Assembly (NCBI GenBank): GCA_022824315.1
Contig: JAJEAC010000106.1
Location: forward strand, 1-64,000
Source: Silicimonas sp.
GTDB taxonomy: Bacteria; Pseudomonadota; Alphaproteobacteria; Rhodobacterales; Rhodobacteraceae
Reading direction: 5' to 3'
Length of the DNA stretch: 64,000 nt
Under the pieces are notes generated by a model, which saw nothing but the letters and a program-made list of their open reading frames with translations, was not told the origin of the DNA and did no database searches. Position numbers and translations under genes: made by a program. Shown in pieces: positions 25,646 through 35,716 of the stretch (its first letter is position 1; each line of letters starts with the position of its first letter).

Positions 25646-26570
25646 TGCCTTTCCTTCATTCAATTGCCGAAAGGCATCCCGCTGCAAGCATAGCGAGCCG
25701 GACAAGCGAATTCCATGCCACTTCAGTGAAAGGGAGGCGGAAACAGCCGTGTCACCTCGCAGGGGAATAGCGCCGCCAATCGGATGTCGCTCAGCCGCTT
25801 CTCGCACTCCTGCCACCCCAAGCACGCCATGATCCGAAGACATCAATCGGACGACCGCTCCCCCCTCTGCCGTTCCTTGCGGCGCAGGGAACAAATGGAC
25901 GAAGGAAACAGGGCGAGCATGATCTTGTTACGGGCATCTTTCGCTAAACCTCGCCACGCTCATCGCCAATGCACTTCCAGACCAGTCTGCCAACGTTTCA
26001 GGTTAAGGGCAGCGCGTGGCGGGCGGACAGTTCCTGAGCAAACGCGATCCACTTGCCGTGTTGCACCGGGATCAACGTCCTTGGAACATGGTACTCAAAT
26101 CCAAGATCTCGCATGAACCACTTCGTTTTTTTTTCGTAGGGCGGACACTCCGTCGGAAATCTCCAGCACAAAATCATCTCGAGTGAAGCCAATGCGAATC
26201 CGGGAGTCTTGCAGGTTCCTTTCGCGGCTAGATTCCGGAGTCTTGACGCAATGCTGCGTGCAGGAAGAAATGTTACGGGGTCATCCTTTCAATGTTGCAC
26301 CGAACAGAATTCAACGGCTCCTGGATCGTTTGCGCGCGCAAGGGTCATCAGCGACGCCCCACGCGATCGCTTTCTGGATTCGCTATCGCACCGATTCATC
26401 GGTCGGGCGCTCCGTTATCGACCCCATGCCCTCGCACGTCTCGCGGACGTCCGCAGCGGTGAAACCCCGGCAATTCCGCCGATTCATGCAGCCGTCGGCA
26501 TCTGTCAATTCACGTATGGAACAAGTGCTACCATTGATTGCGTGTGGCCATTTATGCGAAAGAGCCCAAG
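25646..26570. other. Gene-poor stretch between TA remnants
   Basis: No confident gene. A 64-codon minus-strand frame at 25998-26192 (KTKWFMRDLGFEYHVPRTLIP) has no family I recognise and no good ribosome binding site. Base composition is visibly lower in GC than in the flanking operons, as expected for imported or decaying DNA. Confidence 0.4.
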
Positions 26571-26975
26571 ATGCAGAGACAAACGAAGTTCGAACCGCTG
26601 CAGGCGCATCTGAAGTCCGCCGGAATTGATCGGATACGGATGACCTTTGACGAGTTCGAACAGGTGATCGGATCAAATTTGCCCGCTTCAGCAAGGCAGC
26701 ACCGGGGTTGGTGGAGCAACAATCAACAAAATGGCGTCATCGCCTACGCTTGGCTCGAGGCGGATTACAAGGCCGAGGGCGTCAGCATTGAGCACGAATT
26801 TCTAACTTTCCGTAAAGATGCGTCCCTTGAGCATCCACTTCGTTCCGGATCTGGATGCGGTGCGGCAAAGGCACACCCTGTTCTTGGCTGCATGAGCGGA
26901 ACGGTGACCATATCAACCGGCGCAAACATTACCAAGCCCAGCTTGCCAGAGTGGAAGGACATGCTCGCGCAATGA
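26571..26975 (+). CDS. DUF7662-like protein with antitoxin-like C-terminal tail
   Basis: 134 residues from the ATG at 26571; a TTG at 26538 is an alternative. Residues 5-75 (MTFDEFEQVIGSNLPASARQHRGWW, then AWLEADYKAEGVSIEHEFLTFRK) match a small domain I know as DUF7662, often found in defence and TA neighbourhoods. The tail GCMSGTVTISTGANITKP resembles C-termini of MazE/AbrB-type antitoxins, which usually read as a G-x-M-K-G-T-x-T-I motif. Function unknown. It stands alone in the gene-poor strip. Confidence 0.6.
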   Translation: MQRQTKFEPLQAHLKSAGIDRIRMTFDEFEQVIGSNLPASARQHRGWWSNNQQNGVIAYAWLEADYKAEGVSIEHEFLTFRKDASLEHPLRSGSGCGAAKAHPVLGCMSGTVTISTGANITKPSLPEWKDMLAQ

Positions 26976-27442
26976 ATTGTTGACACCACGTCACCGCGCG
27001 ACCTCAACCGGCCTGCACGACAGGTGACAACCGCGGAGTCGCGGTTCGCTTCGACCGCCGCGGCCACAATTGCGCGATGGAAATGCGCACGAAGGCCTTC
27101 GTCAGGCTTGCGAGGGCGACGGCGCGTCAAACTGTAGGGCGTCATCGCGCTTGCAGCCTTGCGACATCGGGGACGGCCGCCAGAGACAGGCTGGGCAATG
27201 TCGCTTCGCCAATGAAGGGAGAAGAGAATTCAATTCGGCACCGGGGCCCGTATGGTGATTGGCGGTGCGCCCGCCGGCAATCTGCCTAATGCCCGAATTT
27301 CAGGTTGCCATGGCTGCAAGAGCGAAGGGACGTCGGCCTTCAATTGCGCATATGCAGCTTGCCGGCCAATGCGTTGACGACGACATGACAGCCCACATAG
27401 GGTCCGCAAAACTGCCCACGACGACGAATCGTGCCCATGCCA
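26976..27442. other. 467-base region without a recognisable gene
   Basis: It lies between the DUF7662-like gene and dehydrogenase copy C. Short frames on both strands show no motif. A promoter for the following gene should be here, but I cannot pick one with confidence, and the XRE-cupin palindrome (GTGAAAAA arms) is not repeated here. Confidence 0.4.
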
Positions 27443-29896
27443 ATGCAAGACCTTCCCAGCCACACCCGGGTCATCATCGTCGGCGGCGGCATCATGGGCT
27501 GCGGTCTCGCGTATCATCTCGGCCATGAGGGCTGGGGTGAGGACACCGTGCTACTCGAAAAGGCCGAGCTGACGAGCGGTTCGACCTGGCATGCCGCCGG
27601 ACAGATCACGCGTTCCACCAGCTCGCACGGCCTCGGGCGGATGGTCGACTACAACATCGGCCTCTATGCCGGACTGCTTGAACGGGAAACCGGGCAGCCG
27701 GTGACATGGCACGGATGCGGCTCGCTGAGACTTGCCTACACCGTGGACGAAATGGACTGGCTTCGCCAGACGCTCTCTGTCGGCCGCGCACTTGGCTTCG
27801 ACATCGAACTCGTCGACCCGGAATTCGTAGCCGACAAGCACCCGTTCTACAACCTCGACGGCGTGCTCGGCGCTCTCTACACGCCGGATGACGGCCACGT
27901 CGACCCGTCGAACGCAACCATGGCACTTGCCGCCGGCGCCCGGCAGCTGGGAACCAGGATCTTCCGCCGTTGCCGCGCCCTGAACATCTCCACGAACGAT
28001 GCCGGAGAATGGATGGTCGAGACCGAAGGGGGCACGATCACGTGCGAGCACGTGGTCAATGCGGGCGGCACCTATGCCCGGCAGATGGGGGATTGGTCGG
28101 GCCTGCAATTACCCATGACCTCGATGACGCATCACTACCTGGTCACCGAACCCGTGCCGGAATTCCTGGATCTCGAAACGGAGCTTCCCGTCGTTCGCGA
28201 CGACAAGCTGGTTTCGGGCTACATCCGGATGGAACAGAAGCGGGGCCTCATCGGGATCTACGAAAAGGCGAACCCGAATTCCGTCTGGCACGACCATTGC
28301 CCCTGGGAAGCGGAGAACGAACTGTTCGACGCCGATTATGACCGCATCCTGCCCTGGCTTGCCAATGCCATTGACCGCATGCCGGTTCTTGCCGAGCTCG
28401 GCATCGTGCGGGAGGTGCACGGCGCGATCAGCCACCCGCCGGACGGCAACCCGTTGATCGGTCCCGCGCCGGGCGTGCGCAACTACTGGTGCTGCTGCGG
28501 GACGCAGATCGGCATCGGATGGGGACCCGGCCTGTCCCGGGAACTGGCGCGATGGATGGTCCACGGTGCGGCGGACATCTCGATGCGCGAGTTCGATCCT
28601 CGCCGATTCGGACCCTACGCGACGAAGGGCTGGCAGGTGGCGAAGGCGCACGAGGATTATTGCCTGCGCCACGAAGTCCCGTTTCCGGATTTCAATCGCC
28701 TCGCGGGACGACCAGTCAAGCCCTCGCCCGTCCATGACCTGCTCAAGGCAAAGGGTGCGGTGCACGAGGAGGTGTTCGGCTTCGAACGCCCGCGCTGGTT
28801 TGCCAGAAACGGCGTCGCGCAGCACGATCACTATTCCTTCCGCCGGAACGTCGTCCACGACATGGTCGGCGAGGAGGTACGGGCAGTCCGCGAGCGGGTC
28901 GGCATCATGGACATCACGGCATTCACGAAAGTCGAGGTCGCCGGTCCCCAGGCCCGCGAATTCCTGGATCGCCTGGTCGCGAACCGGCTGCCGTCCAGGG
29001 ACGGATCGGTGGCGCTAACGCACATGCTGAACCGGCGCGGACGGATCGAGCTGGAAACCACGATCACGCGACTGAGTGCCGAGCGCTACTACCTTGTCTG
29101 CGCCGCGTTTTTCGAGAACGTCCTGATCGACCACCTGCGCACTCGCCTTGCCGGCGAGGACGTGGCGATCACCTCGCGTTCCGACTCCTGGTCGGCGCTG
29201 GCCTTGAGCGGCCCCCACGCACGCGACGTGTTGAAAGCCTGCACGGATGCCGACCTGTCCAACGCAAGCTTCCGCTGGCTTTCGGCACGGGACATCACGG
29301 TTGCCGGCCACCCGCTGCTGGCCCTCAGAATGTCCTATGCGGGCGAACTTGGCTGGGAACTCCACATGCCGAATGACGCTTGCCGGCCGGTGTACGAAGC
29401 GCTCTGGGAAGCGGGTGCCAAGCCCGGAATCGCGGACTACGGCAGTTTTGCGATGAACGCTCTGCGGATGGAGAAGGGATTCAAGGGTGCGCGCGAACTC
29501 ACGAACGAAGTGACGCTTCCCGAAGCCGACGTCATGCCGTTCGTCAATCTCGACAAGGAATATCTCGGAGCAGACGCAACGAGACGCAGCGCCAAGGCCG
29601 CCTCGGAGGGAGCCCTGCCCTGGATCTGCGCCTATCTCGAAGTCGAGCCAGATGGGGTCAATGACGGGCATGGCGGCGAAGCCGTTCTGCGGGAGGGACA
29701 GGTCATCGGCACCACGACAACCGTCGCCTACGGCCACAGCGTCGGCAAGATCCTGGCATTCGCCTATATCGATCAGGCCGCAAACATTCCTGGCGCGGAG
29801 GTCGAGGTGGTGATCGCCGGAGCGCCCCGGCGAGGACGAATTCTGTCAGAGGCCGCCCATGACCCGAATTCGATCCTGCCACGGACTGACGGATGA
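27443..29896 (+). CDS. FAD-dependent dehydrogenase with GcvT domain (dimethylglycine/sarcosine type), copy C
   Basis: 817 residues from the ATG at 27443; GTG 27431 and ATG 27437 are in frame, but MQDLPSHTRVIIVGGG aligns best with the starts of copies A and B. The FAD fold VIIVGGGIMGCGLAYHL is followed by SGSTWHAAGQ with His50 at the covalent-FAD position. A DAO domain, linking segment and GcvT folate domain follow, ending near AGAPRRGRIL. It is the third member of this family in the window and opens the plus-strand island, 255 nt before hyuA. Confidence 0.88.
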   Translation: MQDLPSHTRVIIVGGGIMGCGLAYHLGHEGWGEDTVLLEKAELTSGSTWHAAGQITRSTSSHGLGRMVDYNIGLYAGLLERETGQPVTWHGCGSLRLAYTVDEMDWLRQTLSVGRALGFDIELVDPEFVADKHPFYNLDGVLGALYTPDDGHVDPSNATMALAAGARQLGTRIFRRCRALNISTNDAGEWMVETEGGTITCEHVVNAGGTYARQMGDWSGLQLPMTSMTHHYLVTEPVPEFLDLETELPVVRDDKLVSGYIRMEQKRGLIGIYEKANPNSVWHDHCPWEAENELFDADYDRILPWLANAIDRMPVLAELGIVREVHGAISHPPDGNPLIGPAPGVRNYWCCCGTQIGIGWGPGLSRELARWMVHGAADISMREFDPRRFGPYATKGWQVAKAHEDYCLRHEVPFPDFNRLAGRPVKPSPVHDLLKAKGAVHEEVFGFERPRWFARNGVAQHDHYSFRRNVVHDMVGEEVRAVRERVGIMDITAFTKVEVAGPQAREFLDRLVANRLPSRDGSVALTHMLNRRGRIELETTITRLSAERYYLVCAAFFENVLIDHLRTRLAGEDVAITSRSDSWSALALSGPHARDVLKACTDADLSNASFRWLSARDITVAGHPLLALRMSYAGELGWELHMPNDACRPVYEALWEAGAKPGIADYGSFAMNALRMEKGFKGARELTNEVTLPEADVMPFVNLDKEYLGADATRRSAKAASEGALPWICAYLEVEPDGVNDGHGGEAVLREGQVIGTTTTVAYGHSVGKILAFAYIDQAANIPGAEVEVVIAGAPRRGRILSEAAHDPNSILPRTDG

Positions 29897-30151
29897 AGGC
29901 ATTGGCTGGGCTCGCCGGCACGGAATCTGTCTCAAGGCGCCTCCTCGCGCAATTTTGGTTGACGGAAATGACGTTTCTTTCCAACGTCGGTGCGTGTGGA
30001 GGAACAAGGCCCGTGACGAAATGCCTGCCATAAGGTGCATCGCGACGCTTCGCAGGTCGACCGGTTGCGATCTCGTAGCCCGATGGCTGATCCCTTGGCA
30101 GCAGCCACCGACCCGGCCAGACCTGCAACCCGACCATTCGGATCCCGCACC

Positions 30152-32251
30152 ATGCCTTCGCCAAGCACCCTGCGCCTTGCCATCGATATCGGAGGAACCT
30201 TTACGGACACCGTCCTCGCCAACGGTGACGGGCGAATCCTGGCAACGACGAAGACTGCGACAACTCCGGCGGAGCCGGCACTCGGCGCCCTTGAGGGCGC
30301 CCGTCATGCATTGACCGCGGCCAAGGCGGCCTGGGACGACATCGGCGGATTCATCCACGGCACCACGCTCGCCACAAATGCGTTGATCGAACGCCGAGGC
30401 GCGAGGGTCGGCACGATCACGACCGAAGGCTTCCGCGACATCCTCGAAATTGCCTACGAGCGGCGCTACAGCCAGTACGCAATCAACCTCGACAAGCCTG
30501 ACCTGATCGTGCCTCGAACGCGGGCATTCACCGTGGGCGGGCGGATGAATGCATGCGGCGACGAACTCGCACCGTTCGACGACGATGCGGTGGCAGCGCT
30601 GGCTGGACGGCTTGAGACCGATGGCATCGAGGCGGTCGCCATCTGCCTGCTTCATTCCTACGCAAACCCGACCCACGAATTGCGGCTGCGCGAGATGCTT
30701 CGGGCGACGCTGCCGGGCCTGGTGATTTCGGTCAGCCACGAGGTCAGCCCGGAGGCGCGCGAGTTCGACCGGCTGTGCACCACGATCGCCAATGCCTACA
30801 TCCAGCCGCTCATGTCGCGCTATCTTGCGGATTTCGAGACGCGCTTTCGGGCCGAGGGACTCGCCTGCCCCATCCTGATGATGACCGCGAGCGGCGGCAT
30901 GACCACTCTCGAGACCGCTGCGCGCCTTCCGGTGCGGCTGGTCGAATCAGGTCCGGCCGGAGGCGCGATCCTCGCCGCAAGGCTCGCCCGCGAGACCGGC
31001 AAGGGCAAGGTGCTTTCCTTTGACATGGGCGGCACGACGGCCAAGCTCTGCCTGATCGACGGCTCCCGGCCCCAGACCGCCCGGAAATTTGAGATCGCCC
31101 GTGCCGAGCGGTTCATCAAGGGTTCGGGCATGCCGGTGCGCATTCCGGTCATCGAGATGATCGAGATCGGCGCAGGCGGTGGCTCGATCGCCAATGTTGA
31201 CAGGCTCGGCCGGATTCGCGTCGGACCGCAAAGCGCGGGTGCGGACCCGGGGCCGGCCGCCTTCGGAAATGGCGGCAAGGAACCGACGGTCACGGATGCC
31301 GACATCGTGCAAGGGCTCATCGCGCCTGACGGCTTCGCCGATTCTCGCATCAACATGAACCCGGACGCCGCCAAGTCAGTGCTGAAAAGGAACGTCGGTG
31401 ACGTACTTGGCCTCGATCCCGACCGCGCGGCGTTCGCGGTCACCGAGATCGTGGACGAGAACATGGCGAACGCGGGACGGATGCACGCCGTGGATTCCGG
31501 CAGACTCCTTGACGACCGGGCCATGATCGCCATCGGCGGCAACGGTCCGCTTCATGCCACGCGCCTTGCCCGGCGAACCCGGGTGCGCACCGTTGTCGTT
31601 CCAAGGCACCCTGGTGTCGGATCCGCCGTGGGATTCCTTCACGCGCCGGTGTCCTTCGAAATCGTGCGGTCGCGATACACGACGCTTGAATCTCTCGACG
31701 TCGACGCAATCAACAGGTTCTTCCAAGACATGGCCCATGAAGCGCGCGCTGTTGTCAGGTCCGGCGCTCCAGACGGATCATTGACAGAGCATCGCGTGGC
31801 CTTCATGCGATATCATGGACAAGGCCACGAGATCGAGGTCACCGTCCCTCCCCGCGACCTGGAACCGTCGGATGCGGACGGCCTGCGCAACGCCTTTGAG
31901 GCAGAGTACAGCCGACAGTTCGGCCGCACCGTTCCGGACATGAAGATCGAGATCCTCAACTGGGCGGTTCATCTCGCCTCGGAGGTCCCGGACATCGACC
32001 CGGCGCCTGCCGCAGCGGCACCGTCCGCCGCGAGTCCTGCCGGATCCCGGTTGATCCTCTGCGACGTCACCGGGGAATGGCGCGAAGCCGCAGTCTATGA
32101 CCGCGCGAACCTGCCGAACGGCGCCCGCCTGTCGGGGCCGGCACTGATCACGGAGCCGCAGACGACGACCTTGGTGAGCGCAGATTTTGACGCAAGGGTG
32201 GACGAGGCCGGCAACATCTGGATGACCCGGCAGGACGGAGCATTGCCATGA
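30152..32251 (+). CDS. hyuA: Hydantoinase/oxoprolinase subunit A
   Basis: 699 residues from the ATG at 30152, which gives the normal start LAIDIGGTFTDTVL. The ATPase fold motifs are clear: the phosphate loop IDIGGTFTDT, GTTLATNALIERRGA, SGPAGGAILAA, LSFDMGGTTAKLCLI and ADPGPAAFG. Family members are ATP-dependent N-methylhydantoinases, 5-oxoprolinases and acetone or acetophenone carboxylases, always with subunit B. The stop overlaps hyuB by 4 nt. Which ring or ketone is used cannot be told. Confidence 0.93.
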   Translation: MPSPSTLRLAIDIGGTFTDTVLANGDGRILATTKTATTPAEPALGALEGARHALTAAKAAWDDIGGFIHGTTLATNALIERRGARVGTITTEGFRDILEIAYERRYSQYAINLDKPDLIVPRTRAFTVGGRMNACGDELAPFDDDAVAALAGRLETDGIEAVAICLLHSYANPTHELRLREMLRATLPGLVISVSHEVSPEAREFDRLCTTIANAYIQPLMSRYLADFETRFRAEGLACPILMMTASGGMTTLETAARLPVRLVESGPAGGAILAARLARETGKGKVLSFDMGGTTAKLCLIDGSRPQTARKFEIARAERFIKGSGMPVRIPVIEMIEIGAGGGSIANVDRLGRIRVGPQSAGADPGPAAFGNGGKEPTVTDADIVQGLIAPDGFADSRINMNPDAAKSVLKRNVGDVLGLDPDRAAFAVTEIVDENMANAGRMHAVDSGRLLDDRAMIAIGGNGPLHATRLARRTRVRTVVVPRHPGVGSAVGFLHAPVSFEIVRSRYTTLESLDVDAINRFFQDMAHEARAVVRSGAPDGSLTEHRVAFMRYHGQGHEIEVTVPPRDLEPSDADGLRNAFEAEYSRQFGRTVPDMKIEILNWAVHLASEVPDIDPAPAAAAPSAASPAGSRLILCDVTGEWREAAVYDRANLPNGARLSGPALITEPQTTTLVSADFDARVDEAGNIWMTRQDGALP

Positions 32252-33897
32252 CGGTGGACAACACGCGCCTTCAGGTTCTCTGGGACAGGCTGCTCGCCGT
32301 GGTTGAGGAACAGGGCCAGGCCCTCATGCGCGCCGCCTTCAGCCCGATCGTGCGCGAATGCGGCGACATTTCGGCCGGCATCTTCGATGCCGAAGGCCGG
32401 ATGCTCGCCCAGGCCGTGACCGGCACGCCCGGGCATGTCAACACGATGGCAATGGCGGTGACGTCTCTCCGCGACCGCTTTCCGGCACAGGACATGCGCC
32501 CCGGGGACATCTACATGACCAATGATCCGTGGATCGCGTCCGGTCACCTGAACGACTTTCTCCTGATGATGCCGATCATGCGTGACGGCCGGCTCGCGGG
32601 ATTCACCTCCTGCACGTCGCACCTCGTGGATCTCGGCGGACAGGGAATGGGACCCGAAGGATCGGACATTCACGACGAAGGTCTCATGATACCGCCCTGC
32701 AAGCTCGTGGAGGCCGGCGAGGTGAACGGCCTCCTGCTCGACATCGTGAAGGCGAACTCGCGCGAACCGATCGCCAACGAGGGCGACATCTATGCGCTGA
32801 TAGCCTGCTGCGAGGCCGGCGCCGCCCGGGTGTGCCAGGCAATGGAGGAATTCGGCCTTACCGATCTCCGGGATCTCTCGCACTACATCGTCGAGACCTC
32901 GCGCCGGGGGACGCTCGACATCATCGCGGAGCTGCCGAAGGGGACATGGACGAGCACCATGACCGTGGACGGGTATGACAGTCCGCTGACGTTGCGCGCC
33001 GCCCTCACGATCGCGGAAAACCATGTGCTGGTCGACTTTGCCGGCACCGACCCGTGCGCCCCGAAGGGCATCAACGTGCCGCTGAACTATGCCGCCGCAT
33101 ACACCGTCTTCGCCCTTCGCTGCATCATCGGGCCAGACATCCCCAATAATGCCGGCTCGCTCGAGCCCTTCCAAGTCACGGGACCGCCCGGCTGCATCCT
33201 GAACGCCAGGCCGCCATCCCCGGTCGCGATGCGCCACACGCTTGGACAGATGACGCCCGACCTGGTCTTCGGGTGCCTGGCAGAGGCACTTCCCGACAAG
33301 GTTCCTGCCGAGGGCGCGTCCTGCATGTACGACCTTCCGCTTCGGCATGCGCCCGAAGCGGTTGAACGGGGAGGCGTCCAGTTTGCCTTGGAACTCGTCT
33401 TCAATGGCGGTACAGGCGCGCGGCCAACCCGCGACGGGCTCTCGGCCACAGCGTTTCCAAGCGGTGTCTGGGGCAGCCAGGTGGAAACCGCCGAGGCGGT
33501 GGCACCAGTGCTGTTTCACCGCCGAGAACTGCGCACGGATTCCGGCGGGCCCGGCCAGATGAGGGGCGGACTCGGGCAGCGAATCGAGATCAGCCCGGCG
33601 CTGAACCAGGACCTGCTCCTGTTCCTTTCCGTCGAACGGGTCAGGAACCCGGCGCGTGGTCGCAGCAAGGGCCTGAACGGCGCGCCGGGGCGCATCCGGA
33701 TCGGCGAGGACGGGCCGGATCTGCCCGGCAAGGGCAAGCTTCGCATCAGGCCTGGCGAGCGCTTGATCTTCGAAACCCCGGGCGGGGGCGGATTTGGAGT
33801 TCCCGACCAGCGCCCGCCCGCCATGCTCGAAGGCGACGTGCAGGCCGGATTTGTCAGTCCGGATGCCGCGCGGCATGCCTATGGGTGGTCTCCATGA
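32248..33897 (+). CDS. hyuB: Hydantoinase/oxoprolinase subunit B
   Basis: 549 residues. Signatures: AFSPIVRECGDISAGIFD, GTPGHVNTMAMAV, the motif GDIYMTNDPWIASGHLNDF, SHLVDLGGQGMGPEGSDIHDEG and the C-terminal ETPGGGGFGVP. Together with HyuA it forms the ATP-driven amidohydrolase or carboxylase complex. It overlaps hyuA and the aminotransferase by 4 nt each, which implies tight stoichiometry. Confidence 0.93.
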   Translation: MTVDNTRLQVLWDRLLAVVEEQGQALMRAAFSPIVRECGDISAGIFDAEGRMLAQAVTGTPGHVNTMAMAVTSLRDRFPAQDMRPGDIYMTNDPWIASGHLNDFLLMMPIMRDGRLAGFTSCTSHLVDLGGQGMGPEGSDIHDEGLMIPPCKLVEAGEVNGLLLDIVKANSREPIANEGDIYALIACCEAGAARVCQAMEEFGLTDLRDLSHYIVETSRRGTLDIIAELPKGTWTSTMTVDGYDSPLTLRAALTIAENHVLVDFAGTDPCAPKGINVPLNYAAAYTVFALRCIIGPDIPNNAGSLEPFQVTGPPGCILNARPPSPVAMRHTLGQMTPDLVFGCLAEALPDKVPAEGASCMYDLPLRHAPEAVERGGVQFALELVFNGGTGARPTRDGLSATAFPSGVWGSQVETAEAVAPVLFHRRELRTDSGGPGQMRGGLGQRIEISPALNQDLLLFLSVERVRNPARGRSKGLNGAPGRIRIGEDGPDLPGKGKLRIRPGERLIFETPGGGGFGVPDQRPPAMLEGDVQAGFVSPDAARHAYGWSP

Positions 33898-34976
33898 CCC
33901 ATGCACGGACGCATGTCGCGGCGATGGCGCCTTATGCACTGGCCGACCTTGGGGGAGCGGGCGGCCGCACTGCACCTTCACTCGCGCAAAACGAGAGCTT
34001 CCGTCCGCCCTGCCCCGGCGCTTTCGAAGCGGTCGCGGCGGCCATGGCCGATGCGGCTCTGTACCCGGATCGCGACTGGACCGAGCTGCGTGCGATGATC
34101 GCAACGCGGCACGACGTAGACCCGGACACGATCCTTTGCGGCAGCGGCTCGCTCGAGCTGATCGGCTGCCTGGCACGCGCGTTTGCCGGTCCGCACCGCG
34201 CGGTTCTCGCATCGGAACATGCATATCCGTATTTTCGCAGCGCGGCGCAGGCAAGCGAGGCCCGGTTCGACACGGCACCCGAAACCGACGGCACGACGTC
34301 GGCAGACGCCCTTCTCGAAGCCGTCCGGCCGGATACCGGCTGCGTCTTCCTCGCCAATCCCGGCAACCCGACCGGAACCCGCATCCCGGCAGGCGAGATC
34401 CGCCGTCTTCGCAGCAATCTCCGCGCGGACATCCTGCTCGTCATTGACGAGGCTTATGGCGAATTCGCCGACCATCTCGATGTGCCCGTCTTCGACATGA
34501 CCGCAACTGGAAAAACGGTCATCCTGCGCACGTTTTCCAAGGCGTACGGGCTCGCGGGCTGCCGCGTCGGATGGGGCGCGTTTCCGGTGGAAATTGCGGT
34601 CGAGGTCCGAAAGGTCCTGAACCCCAACAACGTCTCCTCCGTCTCGCAAGCCGCCGCGCGAGCCGCACTGCAGGACATTGCATACATGCGCGAGACCTGT
34701 GCGTTGGTCGCGGCGCGCCGCGACCAGGCGGCAGGGACACTGGCCGCGCTGGGCATTCGTTGCCTTCCCAGCTTCACCAACTTCCTTCTCCTGGATCTTG
34801 AAACGCAGGAACGTGCGCGTTCCGCCGATGCGCGGCTCCGTTCCGGAGGCGCCATCCTGCGGATGCAAGGCGCCGCGGGCCTTCCGCACTGCCTTCGCAT
34901 GACGATCGGGCCGGAAAGGCAACTGGACAATGCCATCTCCCTGCTTGAGAGGTGGACCAGGGAAAGCATGCCATGA
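33894..34976 (+). CDS. PLP-dependent class I/II aminotransferase, HisC-like
   Basis: 360 residues from the ATG at 33894. Features of fold-type I aminotransferases are present: LAQNESFRPPCPGAFEA, ANPGNPTGTRIP, the Asp/Tyr pair in VIDEAYGEF, the PLP lysine Lys216 in RTFSKAYGLAGCRVGW and the C-terminal RMTIG. The protein is of the histidinol-phosphate aminotransferase type, but the gene is far from any his operon and sits inside a catabolic operon, so a different amino acid substrate is likely. Overlaps both neighbours by 4 nt. Confidence 0.88.
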   Translation: MTHARTHVAAMAPYALADLGGAGGRTAPSLAQNESFRPPCPGAFEAVAAAMADAALYPDRDWTELRAMIATRHDVDPDTILCGSGSLELIGCLARAFAGPHRAVLASEHAYPYFRSAAQASEARFDTAPETDGTTSADALLEAVRPDTGCVFLANPGNPTGTRIPAGEIRRLRSNLRADILLVIDEAYGEFADHLDVPVFDMTATGKTVILRTFSKAYGLAGCRVGWGAFPVEIAVEVRKVLNPNNVSSVSQAAARAALQDIAYMRETCALVAARRDQAAGTLAALGIRCLPSFTNFLLLDLETQERARSADARLRSGGAILRMQGAAGLPHCLRMTIGPERQLDNAISLLERWTRESMP

Positions 34977-35716
34977 CACCATCCCGCGGACGGGCCCGGC
35001 TGGGCCTTCTCGTCCCATTCACGAACACGAACCTCGAGCCGGACATGACGCTCATGAGCCCTCCAGGCGTCTCTGTCCACGCAGCCCGTCTCGGGGGATA
35101 TGACGCGGAGCGGATACCTGACGAAACCCAGATGCAGGGCCTCGGCGCATCGGACATCGACAAACCGCTCCGCCTGCTCATGGGAGTCAGACCTGACATC
35201 ATCCTCTACGGCTGCACTTCGGCAACGCTCGCACACGGGCCCGACTTTGACAGGGCGCTCGCGGCCCGAGCCAAGGCCGTGAGCGGGGCCGAGACCGTGA
35301 CCGCGGCGGGTGCCCTCGTCTCCGCCCTCGAGGTGGTGGGTGCCCAAAGGGTCGGCCTTGCTTCGCCCTATGTTCCGGCAATCAACGACATGGCCATCGC
35401 ATTCCTTGCCGAGGCAGGCATCGAAACCGTCCGGCGATCAGAGGTCACGGAGCCGCTCGGCAACGAGGAACAGGGCGCGATGACTCCCGACGAGGTCCTG
35501 GCCTCCGGAATCCGCGCCGACCATGACGATGCTGATGCCATTGTTCTCTCCTGCACGGACATGCGCAGCGTCGAAACCGTTGCGCGGCTCGAACAGGCCC
35601 TTGGCAAGCCCGCGATATGTTCAAACCAGGCCATGATGTTCGAAGCACTCCGCAGACTTGGCATCGTTGATCCCGTCGCGGGATTCGGCAAGCTTCTCGA
35701 AAGGCCCCGCACATGA
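34973..35716 (+). CDS. Asp/Glu racemase superfamily protein (maleate isomerase / arylmalonate decarboxylase type)
   Basis: 247 residues from the ATG at 34973. GLLVPFTNTNLEPDM is the N-terminal signature of the maleate cis-trans isomerase branch. The two catalytic cysteines are present: Cys81 in LYGCTSAT and Cys194 in VLSCTDMRS. Family reactions include maleate isomerisation, malonate decarboxylation and hydantoin racemisation; with HyuAB next to it, a racemase or isomerase role is plausible. Coupled by 4-nt overlaps on both sides. Confidence 0.86.
   Translation: MTPSRGRARLGLLVPFTNTNLEPDMTLMSPPGVSVHAARLGGYDAERIPDETQMQGLGASDIDKPLRLLMGVRPDIILYGCTSATLAHGPDFDRALAARAKAVSGAETVTAAGALVSALEVVGAQRVGLASPYVPAINDMAIAFLAEAGIETVRRSEVTEPLGNEEQGAMTPDEVLASGIRADHDDADAIVLSCTDMRSVETVARLEQALGKPAICSNQAMMFEALRRLGIVDPVAGFGKLLERPRT

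Noticed and set aside
32095-34278. 727-codon minus-strand open frame
   Set aside because: Antisense to hyuB, which has strong family motifs; composition is that of a shadow.
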